DNA of 64,000 bases from positions 496,001-560,000 of the forward strand of contig NZ_FWZU01000003.1 of assembly GCF_900177375.1 (NCBI RefSeq). The letters are read 5' to 3'. Every line of letters starts with the position of its first letter. Position 1 is the first letter of the stretch. Below the pieces are notes generated by a model. It had not been told where the DNA came from and did no database searches. It saw only the letters and a list, made by a program, of their open reading frames with translations. This document shows positions 54,476-62,638 of the stretch, piece by piece. The position numbers and the translations under genes were made by a program. Origin of the DNA: Desulfovibrio gilichinskyi. GTDB taxonomy: Bacteria; Desulfobacterota; Desulfovibrionia; Desulfovibrionales; Desulfovibrionaceae.

Positions 54476-56080
54476 AGCCACGAGGCCCATGATTGACATG
54501 GTGATGGTGTACGGTAAGGCCAAAAGCACCATCCGTCCGTATGAAAGGCGGATAACCGGTGCAAGGGCTGAGGTCAGCAGGAATAAGAATGCTGCCTGAC
54601 CGTTAGGAGTAGCCACACTTGGAATGTTTGTTCCGGTGTTTATAGCTACTGCAAGTTTGTCTAAGTTTCTCATTATATCAAGAGCCTGAGTTGCTGCTGC
54701 CTGAGGAAGACCTGCAACAGCATCGACTCTTGCAATATGAGGATCGGTAAGTTTGTCCATCAAAGCTTGTCCGGTCATACCAATGTCAGGAATGGCTCCG
54801 AGTAATTTGACAAAATGAATTTTTGTTTCTGAAATGTATACAGTAGCAACAAATACGTTGTCAGAAATTGCTGAAAGCAAACCGTTGGCAATGTAATATG
54901 CTGCAAGCTGAGTTTGTCCGTGCAGGCTGAGTACGAAACTAATGATAGGGTGGAAAAGACCCTGGTCATGAATTACGGCGACAACTGAGAAGAACACAAC
55001 GAGAAGGGCAGTAAACGGTAGTGCTTCTTCAAAAGCTTTACCCAGATGATGTTCTTCAATTACGCCGTTCATAGCTGTTAGCAGAATAATTACCGACAGA
55101 CCGACGATACCGACAGCGGCAAGGTGGAAGGCCAATGCAACGACAAGCCAGATACCTGTCATCGCTTGAATGATTAATTTTACTTTGCCTTTGTTGCCCT
55201 GTTTTTCTTCCATCTGAATTGCTGTTTCAAGCAAATGTGAGCGGATATTGCCCGGTAATTTTGCGCCGTAGGTAAACAGGTGGAAGTATTCAACCGTAAC
55301 ACAGGTGATAAGTCCGGTAGCTAAAACCGGTAATGAGACAGGCATAACTTCTAGGAAAAATTCTATGAAGTGCCAGCCCATTTCTCCGCCGATAAGCAGG
55401 TTCTGCGGCTCACCGACAAGTGTGCAAACTCCGCCGAGAGCTGTACCGACTGCGCCGTGCATCATAAGGTTTCTCAGGAATGCACGAAATTCTTTTAAGT
55501 CCTCGCGGTTCTTTTCTACAACAGCCTGATCGTTGCAGAGGTCGTGATCACTTTGAAGTGATTTACCAGACGCAAAGCGGTGGTAGATGTTATAGAAACC
55601 GTAGGCCACAGCGATAATAACAGCTGTTACGGTAAGAGCGTCAAGGAATGCTGATAATACCGCTCCAGCAAGGCAGAAGAGAACGGAGATAGTAATTTTA
55701 GACTGAACCCTTACCAGAATACGAGTGAAGGTAAACTGAAGGAAGTCTTTCATGAAGTAGATACCTGCAACCATGAAAATCAGCAGCAGTATAACTTCGA
55801 AATTTTTAATAGCTTCGTGATAGATCGTTTCTGTTGAAGTCATTTTCAAAAAAACGGCTTCAAAGGCTAGCAAGCCGCCAGCTGGCAGAGGGTAGCATTT
55901 CAGTGCCATCGCTAATGTGAAAATAAACTCAGCGATAAGTGCCCAGCCTGCGATAAACGGTCCTGCTGTAAACATCAGGCATGGGTTTAAAACCAGAAAA
56001 AATAAGATAAGTAATTTGTACCATTTGGGGGCGGCTCCAAGGAAGTTGCTCCCAAATGATTGTAGCATTGACGGTTGCAT
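54458..56080 (-). CDS. nhaB: Na+/H+ antiporter NhaB
   Basis: NhaB exports sodium in exchange for protons. The 540-aa product has about twelve helices and matches the family along its length, for example [33 protein letters not shown] and the C-terminal [29 protein letters not shown] 56080 ([15 protein letters not shown]) follows AAGAGGAGAACTT; a GTG-like start at 56125 is not supported. It fits a sodium economy with the Nqr pump. Confidence 0.96.
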   Translation of the reverse strand: MQPSMLQSFGSNFLGAAPKWYKLLILFFLVLNPCLMFTAGPFIAGWALIAEFIFTLAMALKCYPLPAGGLLAFEAVFLKMTSTETIYHEAIKNFEVILLLIFMVAGIYFMKDFLQFTFTRILVRVQSKITISVLFCLAGAVLSAFLDALTVTAVIIAVAYGFYNIYHRFASGKSLQSDHDLCNDQAVVEKNREDLKEFRAFLRNLMMHGAVGTALGGVCTLVGEPQNLLIGGEMGWHFIEFFLEVMPVSLPVLATGLITCVTVEYFHLFTYGAKLPGNIRSHLLETAIQMEEKQGNKGKVKLIIQAMTGIWLVVALAFHLAAVGIVGLSVIILLTAMNGVIEEHHLGKAFEEALPFTALLVVFFSVVAVIHDQGLFHPIISFVLSLHGQTQLAAYYIANGLLSAISDNVFVATVYISETKIHFVKLLGAIPDIGMTGQALMDKLTDPHIARVDAVAGLPQAAATQALDIMRNLDKLAVAINTGTNIPSVATPNGQAAFLFLLTSALAPVIRLSYGRMVLLALPYTITMSIMGLVAVNYFL

Positions 56081-56195
56081 TAAGTTCTCCTCTTTTAGTC
56101 TACTATTTGTCCTATTTATGGACAAATAAGTTAATATGGGGGGGACAATGTATAGTTTTTCTGGATATAAACCAGTTCCCGAAATAGAGCACGTA

Positions 56196-56229
56196 AAAAT
56201 GCCAAGGAAATTTTTTTCCTTGGCATTTT
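56196..56229. terminator. Terminator after the SLC13 permease gene
   Basis: A 14-bp stem (AAAATGCCAAGGAA, 56196-56209, with TTCCTTGGCATTTT, 56216-56229) with T-rich loop. It lies between the SLC13 gene and nhaB and could act from either side. Confidence 0.85.
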
Positions 56230-56239
56230 GCTGTGTTGA

Positions 56240-58039
56240 TTAATAGAGGAACATTAATGCTGAGATCATTACAACCATATAAATAATGGTCATTCCCGCT
56301 CCCGCTCGTACGTAGTCGATAGTTTTGTAACCACCGGGACGCATAATAAGAGCGTTAACCTGATGAGTAGGCAGGACAAATGTGTTTGATGCGGCAACTG
56401 CAACAGTCAAAGCTGCAATACGCGGATCAACACCTGCACTGAGTGCCATATTCATCGATAGTGGAACCAGTAAAACCGTTGCTCCGACATTGGATGCAAC
56501 CAAAGTGAAAAAGGAAGTTAAGATTCCGATCGAGGTCAGTAAAACCAGAGGAGTCGGATGTCCGAGTGCAGCCATGAGCGTGTCTGCAATGAATTTAGCC
56601 GCGCCTGTGTTTTCAAATGCCATTCCGAGGGGAATAAGACCGCCCAGCAGGAAGACAGTCATCCAGTCGACAGACTGATATGCTTCGTCAATACTGAGTA
56701 CCTTTGTAAGAATCATGCCGAGTGCTCCGGCAAGCAGTGCAATGGAAAGCTGAACATGAAATCCTAAGATCATCACAAGTGAAACAGCCAGCCACATTAA
56801 TGCCACTTTAGCTTTTTCTGTGCGAAGAACTTCACCTTTCACTTCTTCAGTGAAGACAAAGTCAGGACGATCTTTCAGCAGATGGAACATTTCCCAGCGA
56901 CCGTGCAACAGCAGAGCATCACCGGACTCCAGTTTTATGCCTGTAAGGCCGCTCACAAAAAGTTTTTCTCCGCGGAAAATAGCCAAGGGAGAAACTTTAA
57001 AGCGGTCACGGATGCGAAGTTCAGTCAAAGTCTTCCCGACAAGTTCAGAACGCGGCGTGATAAGCCCTTCCATTATTCCTGCATTGTTAGGGGAGAGTTC
57101 TTCTGCAAAAGTTTTCAATTCAGCCTGCATTTCCCATCCAAGGTCTTCAGCCATGCTCAGAGCAAATTCCTTAGGCCCGACAACAGCTAAATGATCACCT
57201 GGCAGGATATCTTCCATTGCGTCAGGAGCAAATAGATGTGTTTTACCGTGGTCTCTGGCAATAGCAACAACTGTTGAAAAATAAATGGGGCGTAATTCAA
57301 GAGCATGCAAGTTGTTTTCATTCTTCCATGTTTTAGGAACATGTAATTCAAATAACGAACCTACACCGCCGTAAGTATTGCTGAGAAGATTGGACATAGG
57401 CCCGGAATTTTCATCAACATTTTTATTGGGGAGTATGAAACGTCCGAAAAGAATGAAATAAATGAGAGCTGATGCAACAAGAAGAAGACCTATCGGAGTG
57501 ACTCCGAATAAACCGAAAGGTTCATAGTGCTTGCCTCCTACGATCATAAGGTCGTTCAGCAGGATCAGAGGGCTGGAGCCGACAAGAGTCAAACATCCTC
57601 CGATAATTGCACAGAAACCCATCGGCATAAGCAAGCGTCCGATTGGAACACCTGTCTGATTACCGATACGTTTAGCCGCAGGCATAAATAAAGCTGCGGC
57701 CCCGATATTCTGCATGAATCCTGAAATGACGGCAACAGTTCCTGCTATCATTGTCATAATCCGTGTTTCGCTTTTTCCGGCAAAACGCAGGATTATTCTC
57801 GCCATAGTATTCATGACGCCGGTCTTATCCAGGCCGGCGCCAATAATGATTACAGCAATAATGGAAACAACGGCGTTACTGCTTAATCCGCTTATAGCCT
57901 GCTTTGGTGTCACAAGGCCAAGCAGCGGAAGTAGCACCATCATTATGATACCGACAACATCAACACGAACCCATTCGAATATGAACAATAAGACTGCGAA
58001 TGCGAGAACAGCCATAACTAAAATAATCTCAGGAGTCAT
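56240..58039 (-). CDS. SLC13/DASS-family permease with RCK-C domains
   Basis: A membrane transporter of the divalent-anion:Na+ symporter type fused to two cytoplasmic TrkA-C (RCK_C) domains. The 599-aa product has two groups of helices around a soluble middle (about 215-395), where the first RCK-C part reads LHALELRPIYFSTVVAIARDHGKTHLF and the second SELVGKTLTELRIRDRFKVSPLAIFR. Motifs MQNIGAAALFMPAAKRI and ASNVGATVLLVPLS match the two-fold repeat with the SNT/NTS-like clamp. Substrate (sulfate, dicarboxylate or other) is unknown. Neighbours are a UspA-like protein and nhaB. Confidence 0.85.
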   Translation of the reverse strand: MTPEIILVMAVLAFAVLLFIFEWVRVDVVGIIMMVLLPLLGLVTPKQAISGLSSNAVVSIIAVIIIGAGLDKTGVMNTMARIILRFAGKSETRIMTMIAGTVAVISGFMQNIGAAALFMPAAKRIGNQTGVPIGRLLMPMGFCAIIGGCLTLVGSSPLILLNDLMIVGGKHYEPFGLFGVTPIGLLLVASALIYFILFGRFILPNKNVDENSGPMSNLLSNTYGGVGSLFELHVPKTWKNENNLHALELRPIYFSTVVAIARDHGKTHLFAPDAMEDILPGDHLAVVGPKEFALSMAEDLGWEMQAELKTFAEELSPNNAGIMEGLITPRSELVGKTLTELRIRDRFKVSPLAIFRGEKLFVSGLTGIKLESGDALLLHGRWEMFHLLKDRPDFVFTEEVKGEVLRTEKAKVALMWLAVSLVMILGFHVQLSIALLAGALGMILTKVLSIDEAYQSVDWMTVFLLGGLIPLGMAFENTGAAKFIADTLMAALGHPTPLVLLTSIGILTSFFTLVASNVGATVLLVPLSMNMALSAGVDPRIAALTVAVAASNTFVLPTHQVNALIMRPGGYKTIDYVRAGAGMTIIYMVVMISALMFLY

Positions 58040-58087
58040 AATATACCTTATAGTGTATAAGAGAGCAAATCAGAGGTGGTTTTCCCT

Positions 58088-58699
58088 CTATTTCACCCGT
58101 AGCATTGCATGTGTATATACAGGGATTGCCTGCCGTTTTGCTTGATTTGTGGCGACATCTTCCATTACGTATCTGAACTCTTTGTCGTTGCTGTGAAGTT
58201 CTGCAACGACAGAATCTTCTGCTCCGGTTTTAATCAGATGTGCAAAGAGTAATCCTGCTTCTGAGGCTTTAGCGGAGAAGCTGGCGATGTTGTCTTCACA
58301 TTCATTGCGGAAATTATTGAAGTTTGTTCCTTTTTCATCAAGGTTCAAGGCGACCAGACTGCTTCTGGTTTTAGCGGCCATTTCAACTGCGTAGCTTACT
58401 ACATTTCCGGAGAAAGCAGATCCTTTACTGACAACAAGAATTTTGCAGCCAGGGCGGGTTGATTCGGAAATAGCACTGACGATCTTGTCGTTTTCAACTT
58501 GTGCTGTTGCAGAATTCTGGTCTTTGGTCCGAAAACGGTTTAGAAATGTTTTCAAGAAAAACCCCCTTTCTTTATTATCACATGATGACTGGTTACGATT
58601 GATGGCCCATGTTCCTACACTACAGGTGTTGCATTGATTTTCGACCATTGCTTTGTAGTGCCTGTCCAAAAAACTTTTTACATTCTGTACTGTAGCCAT
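58088..58699 (-). CDS. UspA-like protein with Cys-rich N-terminus
   Basis: The 203-aa product has an N-terminal segment of about 80 residues with CNTC (residues 23-26) and another Cys at 40, then a UspA-type alpha/beta fold: CKILVVSKGSAFSGNVVSYAVEMAAKTRSSLVALNL, and an end lacking the GxxGxxxxxG ATP motif expected in true UspA. It may be a degenerate universal stress protein. It starts ATGGCTACAG at 58699 behind GAGGAGGGAAC, and the next gene is the SLC13 permease (gap 48 bp), so the pair is probably cotranscribed. Confidence 0.7.
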   Translation of the reverse strand: MATVQNVKSFLDRHYKAMVENQCNTCSVGTWAINRNQSSCDNKERGFFLKTFLNRFRTKDQNSATAQVENDKIVSAISESTRPGCKILVVSKGSAFSGNVVSYAVEMAAKTRSSLVALNLDEKGTNFNNFRNECEDNIASFSAKASEAGLLFAHLIKTGAEDSVVAELHSNDKEFRYVMEDVATNQAKRQAIPVYTHAMLRVK

Positions 58700-59246
58700 G
58701 TTCCCTCCTCATTTTAAGATCATTGACGTCGTTATCGTATAACTATCAAAACTCATGCCAAGTATTCTTTTGATCGTAATTACTTAAAATTGTTAGTTTT
58801 ATATAAAAACAGCATTGATCACTCACACACATGTGTTGCAAATAGAAACGAACTTTTAAGTTAAAACTTCAAAATAACCATATATACTGCATTAACACTT
58901 GTTTATGATGTGTTGCTTTTTGCAATACTAGTTCATTTATTCACAATGTAATTTGGGATGAAATGCATATTTAGGCATTATTAATAGCTTGTTAAAATAT
59001 AAATATAGATGCTAAATAGTGATATTTAATTAATTAAGATTATTAAACTAGTTAGTTAACTGTAATTTGAATTTAAGATGTTTTTAAAGAATAGCGATTC
59101 ATCTGACTTTGTTTCATAATGCAACATTAACACGTCAGCGGATTAATGGTATTCAAAAAAAAGATATTAAAAGGTTTTTTAAAGATATAATCATATGCAA
59201 ATGGCACCGTTTATCAGCTTGTTTTTAAGGCAGGAGAAATAGAAAA
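58700..59246. other. AT-rich gap upstream of the Lon-receiver gene
   Basis: These 547 bp contain no gene. They have a repeat of TGTGTTGC (near 58832 and 58911) with a GCTTTTTGC-type small stem, and many short AT palindromes such as TTTTAAGTTAAAA. It separates divergent genes and probably holds both promoters; none is clear. Confidence 0.45.
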
Positions 59247-61295
59247 ATGAAGTGGTTTCGTAAAAAAAATGCTGAAGAATCGCCGTCTGAGCCTAAATCT
59301 CCTTCTGAAAAGAAAGAGCAAGTTGAACTTAAAGACCCAGTTATAGAAAATTTGCACAAGCGCATTGAAGAAGCATATCTTCCTGACCAAATTCTTCCTG
59401 TGGCGCGGGATGAATATGAAAGGCTGCTCAAGACTGAGAAGTCTTCCCCGGAATTTGCTATCGGGCAGAATTATCTTGAATTTATTCTTTCTCTGCCTTG
59501 GAATTCTACAACTAAAGATGATCTTGATCTGACACGGGCAAAAGAAGTTTTGGATGCGCGTCACTATGGTTTAAGCCCGGTTAAAGAGCGCATTTTAGAA
59601 TTTTTAGCAGTTAAAAGTCTGCATAGTCGCCAGCAGGCGAAGATTCTGCTTGCCGATGATGAAGTTATAGCGCGCGAAAATCTTTCGATAATTTTTGAGC
59701 AGGACGGCTTCGCAGTTCGGGCTGTTGCAAACGGGATTGAAGCTGTCGCCGCTATGGAAAATGATCCTGCTGATATTTTAGTTACCGACTTGAAAATGGA
59801 CGGAATGGACGGGCTTCAGCTTTTGCAGGAAGTCCGCCGTCGCTGGCCGGACACCGGCGTAATTATGCTTACCGGATACGCGACTGTGAAGTCCGCTGTT
59901 ACTGCAATGATGAAAGGGGCGGATCAATATCTAGGGAAGCCCGTTAACCTGACGAAGCTTCGTGATTACGTCATGGAACTGCTTACTAAAAATCAGCGCA
60001 TTCAGCATTTGCGCGGCCCGGTTCTCTGTTTCTCCGGCCCTCCAGGTACAGGTAAAACTTCAATCGGTAAGGCGATAGCAGAGGCTATGGGGCGTAAATT
60101 CTTCCGCTTGTCACTTGCAGGGCTTCGGGACGAAGCAGAACTGCGTGGACACCGCCGTACATATGTCGGCGCAATGGCCGGAAGGATTTTGCAGGGAATC
60201 GAGAAAGCCGGAGTTCGCAATCCTGTTATAATGCTGGATGAAATGGATAAGGTTATTCAGGATTTTAAAGGAGATGCAACCTCCGTGCTGCTTGAAATTC
60301 TCGATCCTGAACAGAACAGTTCTTTTGTGGATAATTATCTAGGGCTTCCGTTCGATCTTTCTGGTGTTCTTTTTATTGCCACTGCAAATATGGTTGAACG
60401 TCTGCCAGCTCCACTGCGTGACAGGATGGAGGAAATTGAATTCTCCAGTTATACGCTGAGTGAAAAGCAGCAAATCGCCACACGTTTTTTGATTCCTGAA
60501 CAGCTCAGGCAGCATGGGCTGAGCCCGAAGGATTTTGATCTGCTTCCGGAAGCTGTACGAAGTCTGATTGTTGATTACACGCGCGAAGCAGGACTTCGCG
60601 GCTTAGAAAAGCAGGTTGCTTCTCTTTGCCGTAAATTAGCAAGGAAGACCCTCGCAGACGGTGAAGGGGCTGGTGTTCTGACGGTTGAAGCTGCTGACAT
60701 TAAAGAGATCATGGGAACGACTCCTCATTTTAATACTGCGGCTAAAACTGAACCGAAAGTTGGACTTGCTACAGGGCTGGTCTGGACAGAGAACGGCGGA
60801 GAAATCTTATTTGTAGAAGCTGTGAAGATGAATGGTAACAAGCAGCTGATTCTTACCGGATCTCTCGGCGAAGTATTGCGGGAGTCAGCACAGACTTCTT
60901 TGAGTTTTCTGCGCAGTAATGCTGAAAGGTTTAACCTTGCGCCTGATTTTTTTGAGGCTTCGGATATACATGTCCATTTACCTGCCGGAGCGGTGACTAA
61001 AGAAGGGCCGTCAGCGGGGATTACTATAGCGATTGCCATTCTTTCAATGCTTACAGACCGCCCCGTCAGGCCTGATGTGGCTTTCAGCGGAGAAATCTCG
61101 CTGCTTGGTGAAGTTTTGCCTGTCGCAGGGGTGCGGGAAAAGGTTATGGCTGCGGCTCGTGCAGGCATTAAAACGGTTATTCTGCCGAAACAATGCGATT
61201 ACGCTGTGCGCAGTATTGAACCGGAAGTGCTCGAAAATATCGAAATCAGGCTTGTCGAAAGGCTGGACGAAGTTGTGGAACTGGCACTTATTTAG
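59247..61295 (+). CDS. Lon-family ATP-dependent protease with an inserted response-regulator receiver domain
   Basis: The 682-aa product is a Lon-type AAA+ serine protease. After a charged start, residues about 31-125 match only the end of the Lon N-terminal helical part (YLEFILSLPWN, HYGLSPVKERILEFLAV). A complete receiver domain (about 131-245: D137/D138, phospho-acceptor D181, T209, K231) follows and replaces the short linker before the AAA+ domain: Walker A GPPGTGKT 264-271, Walker B MLDEMD (D331, E332). The protease domain has Ser589 in EGPSAG and Lys632, the same 43-residue spacing as E. coli Lon. The usual N-terminal substrate domain is missing. Phosphorylation may switch unfoldase or protease activity. 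The stop overlaps the convergent regulator's stop by 3 bases. Confidence 0.85.
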   Translation: MKWFRKKNAEESPSEPKSPSEKKEQVELKDPVIENLHKRIEEAYLPDQILPVARDEYERLLKTEKSSPEFAIGQNYLEFILSLPWNSTTKDDLDLTRAKEVLDARHYGLSPVKERILEFLAVKSLHSRQQAKILLADDEVIARENLSIIFEQDGFAVRAVANGIEAVAAMENDPADILVTDLKMDGMDGLQLLQEVRRRWPDTGVIMLTGYATVKSAVTAMMKGADQYLGKPVNLTKLRDYVMELLTKNQRIQHLRGPVLCFSGPPGTGKTSIGKAIAEAMGRKFFRLSLAGLRDEAELRGHRRTYVGAMAGRILQGIEKAGVRNPVIMLDEMDKVIQDFKGDATSVLLEILDPEQNSSFVDNYLGLPFDLSGVLFIATANMVERLPAPLRDRMEEIEFSSYTLSEKQQIATRFLIPEQLRQHGLSPKDFDLLPEAVRSLIVDYTREAGLRGLEKQVASLCRKLARKTLADGEGAGVLTVEAADIKEIMGTTPHFNTAAKTEPKVGLATGLVWTENGGEILFVEAVKMNGNKQLILTGSLGEVLRESAQTSLSFLRSNAERFNLAPDFFEASDIHVHLPAGAVTKEGPSAGITIAIAILSMLTDRPVRPDVAFSGEISLLGEVLPVAGVREKVMAAARAGIKTVILPKQCDYAVRSIEPEVLENIEIRLVERLDEVVELALI

Positions 61296-62638
61296 CTGTC
61301 TTCATTAATCATATTATGGCGTTTCATTTTTCGCCAGAGTGAAACTCTGTCAATGCCCAGAATTTTAGCGGCTTGGGTTTTGTTGCCACCGGTTGCGAGC
61401 ATGACTTTTTCAATGTGCCTATGTTCCATTTCTTCGAGAGTCTGTAGCGGATTTTCAACAGGAATATTACGTACATCATAGGGAAGCAGGTCTGGAGTGA
61501 AAACAGTTCCTTTGGCAAGGGCCAGTGCCCGCTGCGCAATGTTTTCAAGTTCGCGTACATTTCCGGGAAAGTCATGGTTCATCAGGATGTCCAGAGTTTC
61601 CTGAGATATGGTTGTAATTGTCTGCTCAGGTGTTCGATGCTGTTCCAAAAAATGGCCCACAAGTACGGGAATATCTTCCCTATGTTTTCTAAGCGGCGGA
61701 GCTGACAGAGTCACAACATTTAAGCGGTAAAATAAGTCCTGACGGAAGGTTCCTTTTTCAACATTTTCTTTTAGATCGCAGTTTGTTGCTGAAATAATGC
61801 GGATGTTAACCGGTATTTCCTGCGTTCCGCCTACTCGCAAAAAGGTTCGCTCCTGTAGAACGCGCAGCAGTTTAACCTGCATGTTAAGCGGCAATTCACT
61901 CATTTCGTCAAAGAAGACCGTTCCGCCGTCTGCAACTTCAAGAATCCCTTTTTGTCCGCGTTGCGCTCCGGTGAAAGCTTCTCTCTCATGGCCGAACAAT
62001 TCTTTATCCATCAGTTCCGCGGTGAATGTGCCGCAGTTGATGGCCATAAACCTTTCGTGCGACCTGTCACTTAGCATGTGAATACCGCGCGCAATCAGCT
62101 CTTTACCGGTTCCTGTTTCACCTTGAATAAGAACATTGCAGTTCATGGTGGCAAGCTGTTGGACAGTTTTTTTCAGTCGCAGTATGGATTCACTCTGCCC
62201 GACTAACGGAAAATCCTGTTTACCCTGAGCTATAACCTGTCTGAGGCGTAGAACTTCAACGGATAAAGCCCGTTGTTCCAGAGCCTTGCGCACCTGCATG
62301 CGGAGTTCGTCAAGGTTGAACGGCTTGGCAATGTAGGAATGAGCTCCTTTTTGCATGGCAGTAACAGCCGTTGATACAGTGGCATGTCCCGTAATCACAA
62401 TTACTTCAGTTGTCGGCTGCATCTCCTTGATGTGTTCAAGAATTTGGATACCGTTCATTCGCGGCATCATCAAATCAGTCAGGACCAGTTCGTATTCGTC
62501 TTTTTCCATTTGTTGCAGAGCTGCCATACCGGATTCAACCGCAACGGCGTGATACCCCTCCGCTGTCAGAACGTGCACAAGATTTTCGCGGGCAATGCGT
62601 TCATCATCAACTATAAGAATATTGGCATGACTGATCAT
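61292..62638 (-). CDS. Sigma-54-dependent response regulator (NtrC/AtoC type)
   Basis: The 448-aa product has a receiver domain (D11/D12, phospho-acceptor D55, T83, K105), an AAA+ sigma-54 activator domain (about 145-370; Walker A GETGTGKE 173-180, FFDE 242-245) and a C-terminal Fis-type helix-turn-helix (GNKTQAAKILGIDRVSLWRKMK). The sigma-54-contact loop reads EAFTGA (220-225) where GAFTGA is usual; FTGA is intact. It overlaps the upstream kinase gene by ATGA, and converges with the Lon-receiver gene. Confidence 0.93.
   Translation of the reverse strand: MISHANILIVDDERIARENLVHVLTAEGYHAVAVESGMAALQQMEKDEYELVLTDLMMPRMNGIQILEHIKEMQPTTEVIVITGHATVSTAVTAMQKGAHSYIAKPFNLDELRMQVRKALEQRALSVEVLRLRQVIAQGKQDFPLVGQSESILRLKKTVQQLATMNCNVLIQGETGTGKELIARGIHMLSDRSHERFMAINCGTFTAELMDKELFGHEREAFTGAQRGQKGILEVADGGTVFFDEMSELPLNMQVKLLRVLQERTFLRVGGTQEIPVNIRIISATNCDLKENVEKGTFRQDLFYRLNVVTLSAPPLRKHREDIPVLVGHFLEQHRTPEQTITTISQETLDILMNHDFPGNVRELENIAQRALALAKGTVFTPDLLPYDVRNIPVENPLQTLEEMEHRHIEKVMLATGGNKTQAAKILGIDRVSLWRKMKRHNMINEDS

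Noticed and set aside
59199-59219. Sigma-54 promoter before the Lon-receiver gene
   Set aside because: TGGCAC is present, but no GC follows at the required 10-nt distance from GG.
59247-61295. Frameshift or chimeric assembly joining a regulator and Lon
   Set aside because: One continuous frame, with both domains complete and the receiver inserted at a precise domain boundary. A real fusion is more likely.
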